From Paucibacter sp. PLA-PC-4 (GTDB lineage Bacteria; Pseudomonadota; Gammaproteobacteria; Burkholderiales; Burkholderiaceae_C): a stretch of DNA of 64,000 nt. The stretch covers positions 186,001 to 250,000 of the forward strand of contig NZ_JAPFGP010000009.1 in NCBI RefSeq assembly GCF_026241155.1, read 5' to 3'. Below are positions 47,529 to 55,892 of the stretch, in pieces. Position numbers and translations under genes: made by a program. Position 1 is the stretch's first letter; each line of letters begins with the position of its first letter. The notes beneath the pieces were generated by a model. It was not told the origin of the DNA and searched no databases. It saw only the letters and a list, made by a program, of their open reading frames with translations.

Positions 47529-49607
47529 ATGAAGCATCAATTCCTGCTGACCGCTTGCGCTGTCGCAGCCTCCCTCGCCATGGGCGACATCGTCCACGCT
47601 CAGAACACGCTTGCGAAGATCGAGGTGACCGGCAAGCGCGAGAGCCGTGTCTCCAAAGGCGCAACCAATCTGCAACTGGCGCTCAAGGACACGCCCCAGT
47701 CGATCAGCACGATCGGCAAGGAAGAGCTGGCCGACCTCGGCATCACCGGCACGCTCGATGCCTTGCGCTACGGTACCGGCGTCAACGTCGAGCAGTACGA
47801 GACCAACCGTGCCGAAATCAACGCACGTGGCTTCCAGGTCATGCTGACCCAGGTCGATGGCCTGGGCATGACCAATGACTGGGGCTCAGTCGTTGGCCAG
47901 CAGGACACCTACTTGTTCGAGCGTATCGAGTTGATCCGCGGCGCGAACGGTCTGCTGACCGGCCTGGGCAACGCCTCGGGCACGATCAACTATGTGCGCA
48001 AGCGTCCGACCAACAAAGACACCGCAGAAGTGGTCGTGAGCGTCGGCTCGTACGACTTCAAGCGCGTTGCGCTCGACTACAACAAGGTCTTCAGCGACGA
48101 CGGCTCCTGGGCTGGTAGGCTGGTCGTCGCGCAAGAGGACAAGGGTTCCCACCTGCGCGCGCTGCATGACAAGCGCAGCACCGTCTATGGCGTTGTCGAC
48201 GGTCAGATCGGGGACCGCGGCGTGCTGACCTTCGGCTTCGGCTTCGCGGATGCCAAACAGCGCTCGCCGATGTGGGGTTCGCTGACCCTGGTCCGCACCG
48301 ACGGCAGCCAGGCCGAATTCGACCAATCGGCCTCGCCCGCACAAGACTGGACGAGGTGGAATACCCGCTCCTACAACGCCTTCGTTGAGTACACCCACAC
48401 GCTTTCAGCTGACTGGGAGGGCAAGCTCACCTACAACCACCGCCACGGTAAGGAAAACACCAAGCTGTTCTACGCCTACTCGCTGACCGGCTCGCTGAAC
48501 CCCGACAACACCGGCCTGGTGGGTTGGCCCTACCGCAGCGACAGCGTGTCGACCAGCGATATCTTCGACGCCAACGTCGCCGGCCGCTTCCGTGCCTTCG
48601 GGCGCAAGCACGAGCTCACCGCAGGCCTGAGCTTCACCAAGCTGGACGCCAAGACCGACGCCTACAGCATCACCAGCGCACCCGGCCCGGCGTTACCGGC
48701 CTTCCCCTACCCGGGCAACGTCTATCCGGAGCCGACCTGGGGCGGCACGACGCCGGGGGCGGACGGCGAGCAGAAGTTGACGCGCATTTACGCTGCCACC
48801 CGTCTTTCGCTGACCGACAGCCTCAAGGGCATCCTGGGCGTCAACGCCATCAGCCTCAAACGCAACGGGACCTCAATCTACGGCGGTGGCGTCAATCTTG
48901 ACAATGAGAAGACCGACAAGGCCAGCCCCTACCTCGGTCTGACCTACGACATCACGCCAGCGGCGCTGGTCTACGCCTCGTACTCGGACATCTTTCAAGT
49001 CCAGGACCAGCGACTCAAAACCGGTGGTTTCGTTGCACCGATGAAGGGCATCAATGCCGAAGTCGGCGTCAAGGCCGAGTGGTTGGACCGCAAACTGTTG
49101 ACCACCATTGCCGTCTTCCAGGCGAAGCAAAACGGAATTGCCGTCGAGGCCGGCTTCGACCCGGTGGCCCAGCAGTCCTGGTATGAGCCGAGGGACGTCA
49201 AGTCACGCGGCTTTGAAACTGAGATCACAGGCCATATCTCCAAGGACACGCAGCTGACGGCGGGCTACACCCACCTCAAGCTGACCGGCCCGACCGGCGG
49301 TGACACCAGCGAATGGATCCCGCGCAAGACGTTCAACATCCGTGCCGACACGCGCCTGTCCGCACTGCCGTCGCTGCGTGTGGGCGTAGCGGCACGATGG
49401 CAATCGGACGTCTTCAAGATTGGCGGCTCGCGTCAGGATGCATACCTGCTCGCTGACGCCTTTGCGGCCTACGAGCTGAGCGACCGAGCGACGCTGCGAT
49501 TGAACGTCAGGAATCTGACCGACAAGAAGTACCTGCGCACGATTGCCTACGGCGCGATCTACGGCGCGCCGCACAACTTCGGCCTGACGCTCGACTACAA
49601 GCTCTGA
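47529..49607 (+). CDS. TonB-dependent siderophore receptor
   Basis: 692 residues from 'MKHQFLLTACAVAASLA' (signal peptide to AQ at about residue 24). The upstream in-frame extension is not plausible as a leader. Plug domain: 'ALKDTPQSISTIGKEELADL' and 'VDGLGMTNDWGSVV', 'RIELIRGANGLLTGLGNASG', typical of FpvA/FhuE-like receptors. The 22-strand barrel ends 'APHNFGLTLDYKL', with a terminal aromatic-x pattern. There is no long N-terminal STN signalling domain, so it would not signal through FecR-type proteins. Transports a ferric siderophore across the outer membrane. Confidence 0.93.
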   Translation: MKHQFLLTACAVAASLAMGDIVHAQNTLAKIEVTGKRESRVSKGATNLQLALKDTPQSISTIGKEELADLGITGTLDALRYGTGVNVEQYETNRAEINARGFQVMLTQVDGLGMTNDWGSVVGQQDTYLFERIELIRGANGLLTGLGNASGTINYVRKRPTNKDTAEVVVSVGSYDFKRVALDYNKVFSDDGSWAGRLVVAQEDKGSHLRALHDKRSTVYGVVDGQIGDRGVLTFGFGFADAKQRSPMWGSLTLVRTDGSQAEFDQSASPAQDWTRWNTRSYNAFVEYTHTLSADWEGKLTYNHRHGKENTKLFYAYSLTGSLNPDNTGLVGWPYRSDSVSTSDIFDANVAGRFRAFGRKHELTAGLSFTKLDAKTDAYSITSAPGPALPAFPYPGNVYPEPTWGGTTPGADGEQKLTRIYAATRLSLTDSLKGILGVNAISLKRNGTSIYGGGVNLDNEKTDKASPYLGLTYDITPAALVYASYSDIFQVQDQRLKTGGFVAPMKGINAEVGVKAEWLDRKLLTTIAVFQAKQNGIAVEAGFDPVAQQSWYEPRDVKSRGFETEITGHISKDTQLTAGYTHLKLTGPTGGDTSEWIPRKTFNIRADTRLSALPSLRVGVAARWQSDVFKIGGSRQDAYLLADAFAAYELSDRATLRLNVRNLTDKKYLRTIAYGAIYGAPHNFGLTLDYKL

Positions 49608-49662
49608 TGGCCAGGACCGCAGCAGACCACGCCGATGGCACCTGCAGAAATTCAGTAGCCGT

Positions 49663-50769
49663 TCAAGGAGTTGCGGGCACCACCCGCAGCACACGACCGT
49701 CGGGGCTGTCCGTCAGCAGGTAGATCGCACCGTCAGGCCCGGCGCGCACATCGCGGATGCGTTCGCCGAGCTCCTTGAACAGCACTTCCTGCTGTCCCGC
49801 CACGCCCTTGGCCATGGGCACTCGGCGCACGCTACGCTCGACCAGTGCCGCGACCAAGAGACTTCCGCGCCATGCCGGGAACATGGCCCCGTCGTACCAG
49901 GCCAGCCCGGCCGGTGCGATCGATGGCGTCCATTCCACCAGAGGCGGCTCAATGCCGGACAGGCGCCGGTAAGGCGTGATGCGCGCGTAGGTGTAGTCGA
50001 CGCCGCCCGTGGTAATGGGCCAGCCGTAGTTGGCGCCGGGCTGAATGCGGTTGAGCTCGTCGCCGCCTCGCGCACCATGCTCATGGGCAAACGGCACGCC
50101 GTCCACCACCACCACGCCCTGCGGGTTGCGGTGTCCGATGGAGTAGATCTCCGGCCTGGCATCCGTGCGCTTCACGAAAGGGTTGTCTTCCGGAACGCTA
50201 CCGTCGGGTCTGATGCGCAGCAGCTTGCCCAGATGGGTGTGCAGTCGCTGCGCATCGGTGCGCTCCAGATTGCCGTCGCCCATGCCAAACAGCACGGTTC
50301 CATCGGACAGCCATGCAATGCGGGCACCGAAATGCTGGGTGTCGGCCTTGGCCGGCTGGGAGGTGAATATCGCTTGCACGTCTTGCAGTTGGCGACCATC
50401 GAACCGGGCGCGTACCACCCGCAGATGGTTCGCCTCGGGCGTGCCGTGTGCGAAGGACAGCAGCAAGTGACGGTTGTTCACGAAATCCGGATCCAACACC
50501 ACATCAAACAGGCCGGCCTGCCCTCGCGCCAGCACCGGCGGCACACCCGCAACGGGCTCGGCGCGCAACTGCAGTCGGCCATCAGGCCCGGACTCAACCA
50601 CGCGCAGTCGGCCTGGGCGCTCGGTCACCAGCATGCCGCCACCGGGCAGGAATGTCAGAGACCAGGGGTGCACGAGCCCGGCGACCACGGTCTCGATCCG
50701 GTAGCCAGCCGCCTGGACCGACGGGACCGACGCCAACATCCACACAAGAAAGGCAAGCACGTATTTCAT
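49663..50769 (-). CDS. PQQ-dependent soluble aldose sugar dehydrogenase (Asd/YliI-like)
   Basis: 368 residues from 'MKYVLAFLVWMLASVPSVQA' (signal peptide). The glucose/sorbosone dehydrogenase propeller motifs are clear: 'GLVHPWSLTFLPGGGMLVTE', 'RPGRLRVV', 'GHRNPQGVVVVDG' and 'HEHGARGGDELNRIQPGANY', where the last two hold PQQ and Ca2+ ligands. It oxidises aldose sugars in the periplasm. It is convergent with the receptor gene and divergent from a small membrane protein, with starts almost back to back. Confidence 0.9.
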   Translation of the reverse strand: MKYVLAFLVWMLASVPSVQAAGYRIETVVAGLVHPWSLTFLPGGGMLVTERPGRLRVVESGPDGRLQLRAEPVAGVPPVLARGQAGLFDVVLDPDFVNNRHLLLSFAHGTPEANHLRVVRARFDGRQLQDVQAIFTSQPAKADTQHFGARIAWLSDGTVLFGMGDGNLERTDAQRLHTHLGKLLRIRPDGSVPEDNPFVKRTDARPEIYSIGHRNPQGVVVVDGVPFAHEHGARGGDELNRIQPGANYGWPITTGGVDYTYARITPYRRLSGIEPPLVEWTPSIAPAGLAWYDGAMFPAWRGSLLVAALVERSVRRVPMAKGVAGQQEVLFKELGERIRDVRAGPDGAIYLLTDSPDGRVLRVVPATP

Positions 50770-50770
50770 A

Positions 50771-51268
50771 ATGAAGATTATGAGATCGATCACCATGAGC
50801 GCCTACGCGTCTGTTCAATGGGCGCGGCATCTTGCGCCACTGCTACTGGCTTGGTTGTTGGCTGCAGTCTGGGGCTCTGTGGTGCAGACGCAATGGAACC
50901 TGCAGGCGCTGGTGGTCCTGGGCGTGGACATCCCCGCCACCGAGCGAGCTCGCGCGACCTGGCAAGACCTGATCGGCTTCGCTCCCGTCTATGCCGGCAT
51001 CCTGGCCGCTGGATGGTTGCCCGCCCTCCCCGTGGCAGCTCTGCTGGCACGTCGCTGCCCGACCTGGCGCAGCCCGCTGCTGGCGATTGCGGCTGGGCTA
51101 GGCATGGTGGCTGCTGTGCGCGCCGTCGACGCGGTCGCACCCATGCCCGTTTTCATCGATGCCACACGACACCTGCCCGGCCTGCTGGCCATGGCTACCG
51201 GCGCCTTGATCGCCGGTCTGCTGTATGCAAAGCTCACTGAACGCGACACCATAAGCCGCATGCCATAG
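50771..51268 (+). CDS. Hypothetical four-helix membrane protein
   Basis: 165 residues with about four membrane helices: 'HLAPLLLAWLLAAVWGSVVQ', then regions around residues 70-90, 100-120 and 135-155. A periplasmic-loop motif 'QTQWNLQALVVLGVDIP' precedes helix 2. The family is not recognised. A second ATG nine codons in is possible. It is divergent from the sugar dehydrogenase with only about 1 nt between possible starts, so the promoter for each must lie in the other gene's 5' end or the starts are further in. Confidence 0.6.
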   Translation: MKIMRSITMSAYASVQWARHLAPLLLAWLLAAVWGSVVQTQWNLQALVVLGVDIPATERARATWQDLIGFAPVYAGILAAGWLPALPVAALLARRCPTWRSPLLAIAAGLGMVAAVRAVDAVAPMPVFIDATRHLPGLLAMATGALIAGLLYAKLTERDTISRMP

Positions 51269-51416
51269 GCCATCGACCGGGGCGTGAAGGTGCCAGGTGG
51301 TTGCTGAGAGCATCGAGATCGTTGCTCCCATGCTTGATCTTGCGACCTCTCGCTCATTGCTCGCTCCGAATGCGCGCGATGGACTATCCCGTCCAGACAT
51401 CAGACTGCGCATCACG

Positions 51417-51640
51417 GCGGGGCGATGCTTCGAGCGCCAGGCCGCACAGCTGCGCCTGGTCGACAACTTTGCCTGGCTGAGCCCGGTGATCGCGCTGCGC
51501 TACCTGCCCATGGCGGCGGCCGGCACCGATCTGCAGAACTACCGCCGCTTCGTCGAGCACGCCGAGCGCCGTCGCTACCAGTTGGTGCAGGAGCTCAACC
51601 GGCTGCAGGCCGAGAAGCCACGCACAACCAGGGTCCATGA
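51417..51640 (+). pseudogene. DUF3526 ABC-permease C-terminal fragment
   Basis: A reading frame without a start encodes 'FAWLSPVIALRYLPMAAAGT' followed by 'DLQNYRRFVEHAERRRYQLV', the C-terminal block of DUF3526 ABC-type permeases (NosY-like). About 70 codons are preserved, then the frame passes into DNA antisense to the SulP gene. The N-terminal membrane part and a partner ATPase are missing, so this is debris of a lost transporter, probably linked to the iron/copper uptake block. Confidence 0.55.
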
Positions 51641-51650
51641 GGGAGAGCGC

Positions 51651-53387
51651 TCAGGCGAGCTCGGGTGCGAGTTCTGTGATGGCCTGGTAGTGAGTCAGGA
51701 ACACGCGCCCGCTGAGCTCACGTATGAATTCGGTGGCTTTCAGCCGATCCATCACCGGCCCCTTGACCTCGGAGAGGTGCAGGCGCAGACCGGCGTCCCG
51801 CAGGCGCTGATCGATCGCTTCGAGACTCTCCAGAGCGCTGGCGTCGATGTCGTTGATGGCCGAACACAGCAGCACCACATGCGCCAGCCCGGGGCGCTTG
51901 GCCACTTCGCTGTTGATGCGGTCCTCGAGCGCGCGCGAGTTGGCGAAGTACAGGCTCTCGTCGACCCTCAGTCCGAGCACCTGTGGACTTACCAACACGG
52001 TATGGCGCAGCACATTGCGGAAGTGCTCGGTGCCGGCGACCAGGCCCACCTCCGCCATATGCGGGCGGCTGGTCCGGTAGAGGTAGAGCGCCAGGGACAA
52101 TCCCACGCCGACTATCAGACCCATCTCGACACCGACCGCGAGTGTGGCCGCCAGTGTGGCCAGAACGGCCACAAAGTCCGACCTGGCGTAGTGCCAGGTC
52201 TTGCGCAGGATGCTGAAGTCCACCAGCGACAGCACCGCCACCACGATGGTGGCGGCCAAGGTGGCCTGCGGCAGGTAGAACAGCGCAGGCGTGAGAAATA
52301 GCGAGGCCAGCAGGATGCCCACGGCGGTGAACACGCCGGCCGCCGGGGTCTGCGCGCCAGCGTCGAAATTGACCACCGAGCGGGCAAAGCCTCCGGTCAC
52401 CGGGAAGCCGCCGCTGAAGGCGGCCGAGAGGTTGCTCGCCCCCAGCGCCACCAGTTCCTGGTCGGGTTCGATGCGCTGGCGCCGTTTGGCCGCCAGGGTC
52501 TGGCCTACCGAGACCGATTCGACAAAGCCGACCACGCTGATCAGCAAGGCAGGCAGCAGCAACTGCTGCCACAGGCCGAGATCCCACAGCGGCAGGGTGA
52601 ACGGGGGCAGTCCCTGGGGCACGGCGCCGACGATCTTGACCCCTCGCGCCTGCCAGTCCAGGGCCCAGGTCAGCAGCGTCGTCACGGCAATCGCCGCGAC
52701 CGGACCGGTCTTGGCCAGCACATCGGCCGCGCGCGGCCTTAGCCCGAATCGCTGCAGCAGCGGCTTGAGGCCGCTGCGCACCCAGAACAGGAAGGCCACC
52801 GTCGCCGCACCGATGAGCAGGGTCAGCCCATGCACTTGACCGAGTTGCGACAGCAGCGACACACCGAGCTCGACCACGTTTTGCCCGTCGGCCCGCACTC
52901 CCAGCAAGGTCTTGAGCTGGCTTGCCGCGATCAACATGCCCGAGGCCGAGATGAAGCCGGAGATGACCGGGTGGCTAAGAAAGTTGGCGAGAAAGCCCAG
53001 GCGCAGCAGCCCCATGGCCAAGAGCAGCACCCCGCTGAGGAAGGCCAGCGTGATGGCAACCGCCCAGTACTGCGCAGTGCCCGGCACGGCATGCTGACCG
53101 ATGGCCGCCGCCGTCATCAGCGAGACCACCGCCACCGGACCCACGGCTAGCACACGGCTGCTGCCAAGCACCGAATAGAGCAGGAGCGGTGCCACGCTGG
53201 CGTACAGGCCCACCTCGGCCGGCAAGCCCGCGAGCATGGCGTAAGCCAGGCTCTGAGGGATCAGCATGATGGTCACGATCAGCGCGGCCACGCCGTCGCC
53301 CAACAGCGTCTCACGCTTGTACGCACGCCCCCACTGCAAGATCGGCAAGGACGGCAAGAGCCGGCTCCAGTTGCGGGTGGTTTGCAT
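51651..53387 (-). CDS. SulP-family sulfate/anion permease with STAS domain
   Basis: 578 residues. N-terminal 'GDGVAALIVTIMLIPQSLAY' with 'AMLAGLPAEVGLYASVAPLL' is the SulP signature. About 12-14 membrane helices follow, and 'GFVESVSVGQTLAAKRRQRI' is a second family motif. The last 120 residues are a STAS domain ('VVLLCSAINDIDASALESLE'). Imports sulfate or exchanges anions. It is the last gene of a minus-strand group with two YeeE proteins and the ArsR repressor, so it probably handles sulfate or sulfite produced by sulfide oxidation. Confidence 0.93.
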   Translation of the reverse strand: MQTTRNWSRLLPSLPILQWGRAYKRETLLGDGVAALIVTIMLIPQSLAYAMLAGLPAEVGLYASVAPLLLYSVLGSSRVLAVGPVAVVSLMTAAAIGQHAVPGTAQYWAVAITLAFLSGVLLLAMGLLRLGFLANFLSHPVISGFISASGMLIAASQLKTLLGVRADGQNVVELGVSLLSQLGQVHGLTLLIGAATVAFLFWVRSGLKPLLQRFGLRPRAADVLAKTGPVAAIAVTTLLTWALDWQARGVKIVGAVPQGLPPFTLPLWDLGLWQQLLLPALLISVVGFVESVSVGQTLAAKRRQRIEPDQELVALGASNLSAAFSGGFPVTGGFARSVVNFDAGAQTPAAGVFTAVGILLASLFLTPALFYLPQATLAATIVVAVLSLVDFSILRKTWHYARSDFVAVLATLAATLAVGVEMGLIVGVGLSLALYLYRTSRPHMAEVGLVAGTEHFRNVLRHTVLVSPQVLGLRVDESLYFANSRALEDRINSEVAKRPGLAHVVLLCSAINDIDASALESLEAIDQRLRDAGLRLHLSEVKGPVMDRLKATEFIRELSGRVFLTHYQAITELAPELA

Positions 53388-53402
53388 CGGGTGCCGGGGT
53401 CG

Positions 53403-53837
53403 TCAGGCGCCGACGCGCTGGCGCCAGCCGCTGCGCTCGGCGATCTCGAAGATCACCATGCCGACGACCATGGCGGCCACGAAGACTGCGGCCTTCAGCT
53501 CGCCGGAAGCCATCGAGACGATGCCGGGTCCGGGGCAAAAGCCCGCCAGTCCCCAGCCGGCACCAAAGGTCAGGCCGCCGATCACCAAGCGCTTGTCGAT
53601 CTGACTCGACTTGGGCAGGTGCATAGCGCCGCCCAGAAAGCTGGTGGTGCGTTGACGGGCCAGCGCGAAGGCGAAAAATCCCACGGCGATAGCGCCCCCC
53701 ATGACAAAGGCGAGCGAAGGATCCCAGTGGCCGAAGACGTCCAGGAAACCGAGCACCTTGGATGGATCGGTCATGCCCGACAACAGCAGGCCCAGGCCGA
53801 ACAGCAGGCCCACAAGAAATTCGATGAGGCGATGCAT
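53403..53837 (-). CDS. YeeE/YedE-type membrane protein (DUF6691)
   Basis: 144 residues from the ATG at 53837 (GAGG eight nt upstream). Contains 'LLFGLGLLLSGMTDPSKVLG' and 'FGAGWGLAGFCPGPG', the latter with the cysteine essential for thiosulfate/sulfur relay in YeeE. It is the second half of a split YeeE/YedE transporter with the upstream gene, which starts this pair. Fits transport of reduced sulfur compounds. Confidence 0.9.
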   Translation of the reverse strand: MHRLIEFLVGLLFGLGLLLSGMTDPSKVLGFLDVFGHWDPSLAFVMGGAIAVGFFAFALARQRTTSFLGGAMHLPKSSQIDKRLVIGGLTFGAGWGLAGFCPGPGIVSMASGELKAAVFVAAMVVGMVIFEIAERSGWRQRVGA

Positions 53838-53848
53838 AACTGTGATCC

Positions 53849-54286
53849 TCAAAGCACGTGGCGAACCACAAAGACCATCGCGAAGCCCGCGCCCATGAAG
53901 GCCAGCGTGGCCACCAGCGAACGCGGCGACAGGCGCGAGAGCCCGCAGACCCCGTGGCCGCTGGTGCAGCCCGAGCCATAGCGCGTGCCCAGGCCGACCA
54001 GCAGCCCGGCGGCCACGATGGTGGCAAAGCCCGCGTCAATGCGCGGTGCCCGCGCAAATCCTGCGGGCGCCAGCAGGCCCCACAGCAGCGGTGCAGCCAG
54101 AATGCCCAGCAGGAAGCTCACGCGCCAGCCGGCGTCGCCCGACTTCGGGGGCAGCAGGCCGCCCAGGATGCCGCTGATGCCCAGCACTCGGCCGTTGACC
54201 AAGATGAACAATGCCGACGCGACACCCAGCAAGATGCCGCCGGACAGCGAAGCCCAGGGTGTGAAATTGGCCCAATCGATCGTCAT
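53849..54286 (-). CDS. YeeE/YedE-type membrane protein (first half)
   Basis: 145 residues, about four helices. 'GILLGVASALFILVNGRVLG' and the cysteine-bearing 'GTRYGSGCTSGHGVCGLSRL' are canonical YeeE/YedE motifs. It precedes its partner by 11 nt and follows the ArsR-type repressor by 3 nt, so it belongs to the repressor's own operon. Confidence 0.91.
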   Translation of the reverse strand: MTIDWANFTPWASLSGGILLGVASALFILVNGRVLGISGILGGLLPPKSGDAGWRVSFLLGILAAPLLWGLLAPAGFARAPRIDAGFATIVAAGLLVGLGTRYGSGCTSGHGVCGLSRLSPRSLVATLAFMGAGFAMVFVVRHVL

Positions 54287-54289
54287 GAC

Positions 54290-54607
54290 TTAGTCCCTTG
54301 CGCAGAACTGTTCGTAGAGCACCTGCATCACGGCCAGTGCCTGGGGGCTGCTCAGCGCGTAATGGATATTCTTCCCATCACGGCGCGTGCTCACCAACTC
54401 CTCGTCGCGCAGCACGGTGAGTTGCTGCGACAAGGTCGGTTGCACGATGCCCAGCAACTCTTCGAGCTCGCCAACGCGGCGCTCGCCCTGCGAGAGCTGG
54501 CACAGGATCAATAGCCGGTCCGGATTGGCCAGCACCTTCATCAGGCGGCAGGCGCGGCCCGCAGCCGACTGCATTTCTTCCAGGTCCATCAAGGCCTTTT
54601 CTTTCAT
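54290..54607 (-). CDS. bigR: ArsR-family persulfide-sensing repressor (BigR/SqrR-like)
   Basis: 105 residues from 'MKEKALMDLEEMQSAAGRAC', chosen because AAGGA fits this ATG; a start at 54628 (112 aa) is also in frame. The winged helix is 'ANPDRLLILCQLSQGERRVG' and 'IVQPTLSQQLTVLRDEELVS'. Cys in 'LILCQL' and in the terminal 'YEQFC' occupy the two positions that form the di/polysulfide switch in BigR and SqrR. It would repress until persulfide accumulates. It heads the yeeE-yeeE-sulP operon and is divergent from the persulfide dioxygenase; the operator between them is described separately. Confidence 0.9.
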   Translation of the reverse strand: MKEKALMDLEEMQSAAGRACRLMKVLANPDRLLILCQLSQGERRVGELEELLGIVQPTLSQQLTVLRDEELVSTRRDGKNIHYALSSPQALAVMQVLYEQFCARD

Positions 54608-54662
54608 CGCTGCTTCCTTCTTGCTCATGGAGACCGCGCGGCGCGTCCTCGGCGATGAGAAG

Positions 54663-54697
54663 AATATATTGACAAACAATCTATTTGTCAATATATT
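54663..54697. promoter_or_regulatory. Palindromic operator containing two overlapping opposed sigma-70 promoters
   Basis: Perfect 14-bp arms AATATATTGACAAA (54663-54676) and TTTGTCAATATATT (54684-54697) around a 7-nt centre. On the + strand TTGACA (54669-54674) and TATATT (54692-54697) are separated by exactly 17 nt. By symmetry the minus strand also reads TTGACA (54691-54686), 17 nt, TATATT (54668-54663). One element therefore drives the dioxygenase to the right and the repressor operon to the left. A bound BigR dimer would block both at once. Confidence 0.85.
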
Positions 54698-54725
54698 GTA
54701 TTTAACTTATATGAAGGAGTGCTTC

Positions 54726-55610
54726 ATGACATCCCCTCCGACCGACACCCGCCAGGCTCAGGTGCATGGCATGTTCGATCCCGCGACGTGGACGGTGACC
54801 TATGTCGTCCACACCGGTGCGGGCAGCGAGTGCGCGATCATCGATTCGGTGCTGGACTACGACCCGAAGTCGGGCCGCACGCAGCATGCTTCGGCCGACA
54901 AGGTGATCGACTATGTGCGCGCCAATGACCTGAAGGTTCAATGGATCCTGGAGACCCATGCCCACGCCGACCACCTCTCGGCCGCGCCGTATCTGCGGGC
55001 CCAACTGGGCGGCAAGATCGGCATCGGCGCGAACATCACCCAGGTACAAAAGGTCTTCAAGGCAGTCTTCAATCTGGAGCCCGGCTTCCAGCAGAACGGC
55101 TCGCAGTTCGACCACCTATTTCAGGAAGGCGAGCGCATCCCGCTGGGCGCGCTGGCGGGCGAGGTGTTGTTCGTGCCCGGCCACACGCCGGCCTGCGCGG
55201 CCTACCGCTTCGCTGACGCGGTGTTCGTGGGCGACACGCTGTTCATGCCTGACGTTGGCACCGCGCGATGCGACTTCCCTGGCGGCGATGCGCACGCGCT
55301 CTACGCCTCCACCCGCAAGCTGCTGAGCCTGCCGGGCGAAACGCGCCTGTTCATGTGCCACGACTACCCGCCCGCCGACCGACCGGTGGCCTTCGAGACC
55401 ACGGTGGCCGAACAGCGCGCGAAGAACATCCATGTACACGACGGCATCAGCGAGGACGAGTTCGTGGCCATGCGCACGCAGCGCGACGCCACCCTGGACA
55501 TGCCCACGCTGATCCTGCCCTCGGTCCAGGTCAATATCCGCGCCGGCGAGTTGCCGCCCAAGGAAGACAACGGCGTGGCCTATCTGAAGATCCCGCTCAA
55601 TGCCCTCTGA
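54726..55610 (+). CDS. blh: Persulfide dioxygenase, beta-lactamase-fold (Blh/ETHE1-like)
   Basis: 294 residues from the ATG at 54726 (AAGGAG at 54714-54719). The metal motif is 'ETHAHADHLSAAPYL' (HxHxDH), with further ligands in 'FVPGHTPAC', 'VGDTLFMPDVGTARCD' and 'LFMCHDYPP'. It matches the Blh group paired with BigR. Oxidises glutathione persulfide to sulfite in the cytoplasm. It is transcribed from the palindromic promoter shared with the repressor and followed by DUF2892 and TlpA-like genes. The product should be relieved when the repressor senses persulfide. Confidence 0.93.
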   Translation: MTSPPTDTRQAQVHGMFDPATWTVTYVVHTGAGSECAIIDSVLDYDPKSGRTQHASADKVIDYVRANDLKVQWILETHAHADHLSAAPYLRAQLGGKIGIGANITQVQKVFKAVFNLEPGFQQNGSQFDHLFQEGERIPLGALAGEVLFVPGHTPACAAYRFADAVFVGDTLFMPDVGTARCDFPGGDAHALYASTRKLLSLPGETRLFMCHDYPPADRPVAFETTVAEQRAKNIHVHDGISEDEFVAMRTQRDATLDMPTLILPSVQVNIRAGELPPKEDNGVAYLKIPLNAL

Positions 55611-55662
55611 CCGAGTGCGCGGAGCACAGAACATCAACCACTCATCACTCCTGGAGATCAGC

Positions 55663-55854
55663 ATGACCAAGAACGTCGGCGGCATTGACCGCACACTGCG
55701 CATCGTCATCGGACTGGCCCTCATCGCAGCCGCAGCCACCAGCACCATCGGGCTGTGGGGCTATGTCGGCGTGGTGCCGCTGATCACGGGGCTGCTGGGC
55801 TGGTGCCCGCCCTACGCAATTTTCGGTTTCAACACCTGTGCGCTGAAGAAGTGA
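55663..55854 (+). CDS. DUF2892 small membrane protein (YgaP-tail-like)
   Basis: 63 residues from the ATG at 55663 (GGAG upstream). 'MTKNVGGIDRTLRIVIGLAL' followed by a second helix and the cysteine-bearing 'LLGWCPPYAIFGFNTC' is the DUF2892 fold, seen as the membrane tail of the sulfurtransferase YgaP. It lies 52 nt after the dioxygenase. It probably moves or exports sulfane-sulfur products; by family this is not proven. Confidence 0.88.
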   Translation: MTKNVGGIDRTLRIVIGLALIAAAATSTIGLWGYVGVVPLITGLLGWCPPYAIFGFNTCALKK

Positions 55855-55892
55855 AATGACGGTGCGCACGGACCCTGGAGTTCGCTGAGTCC

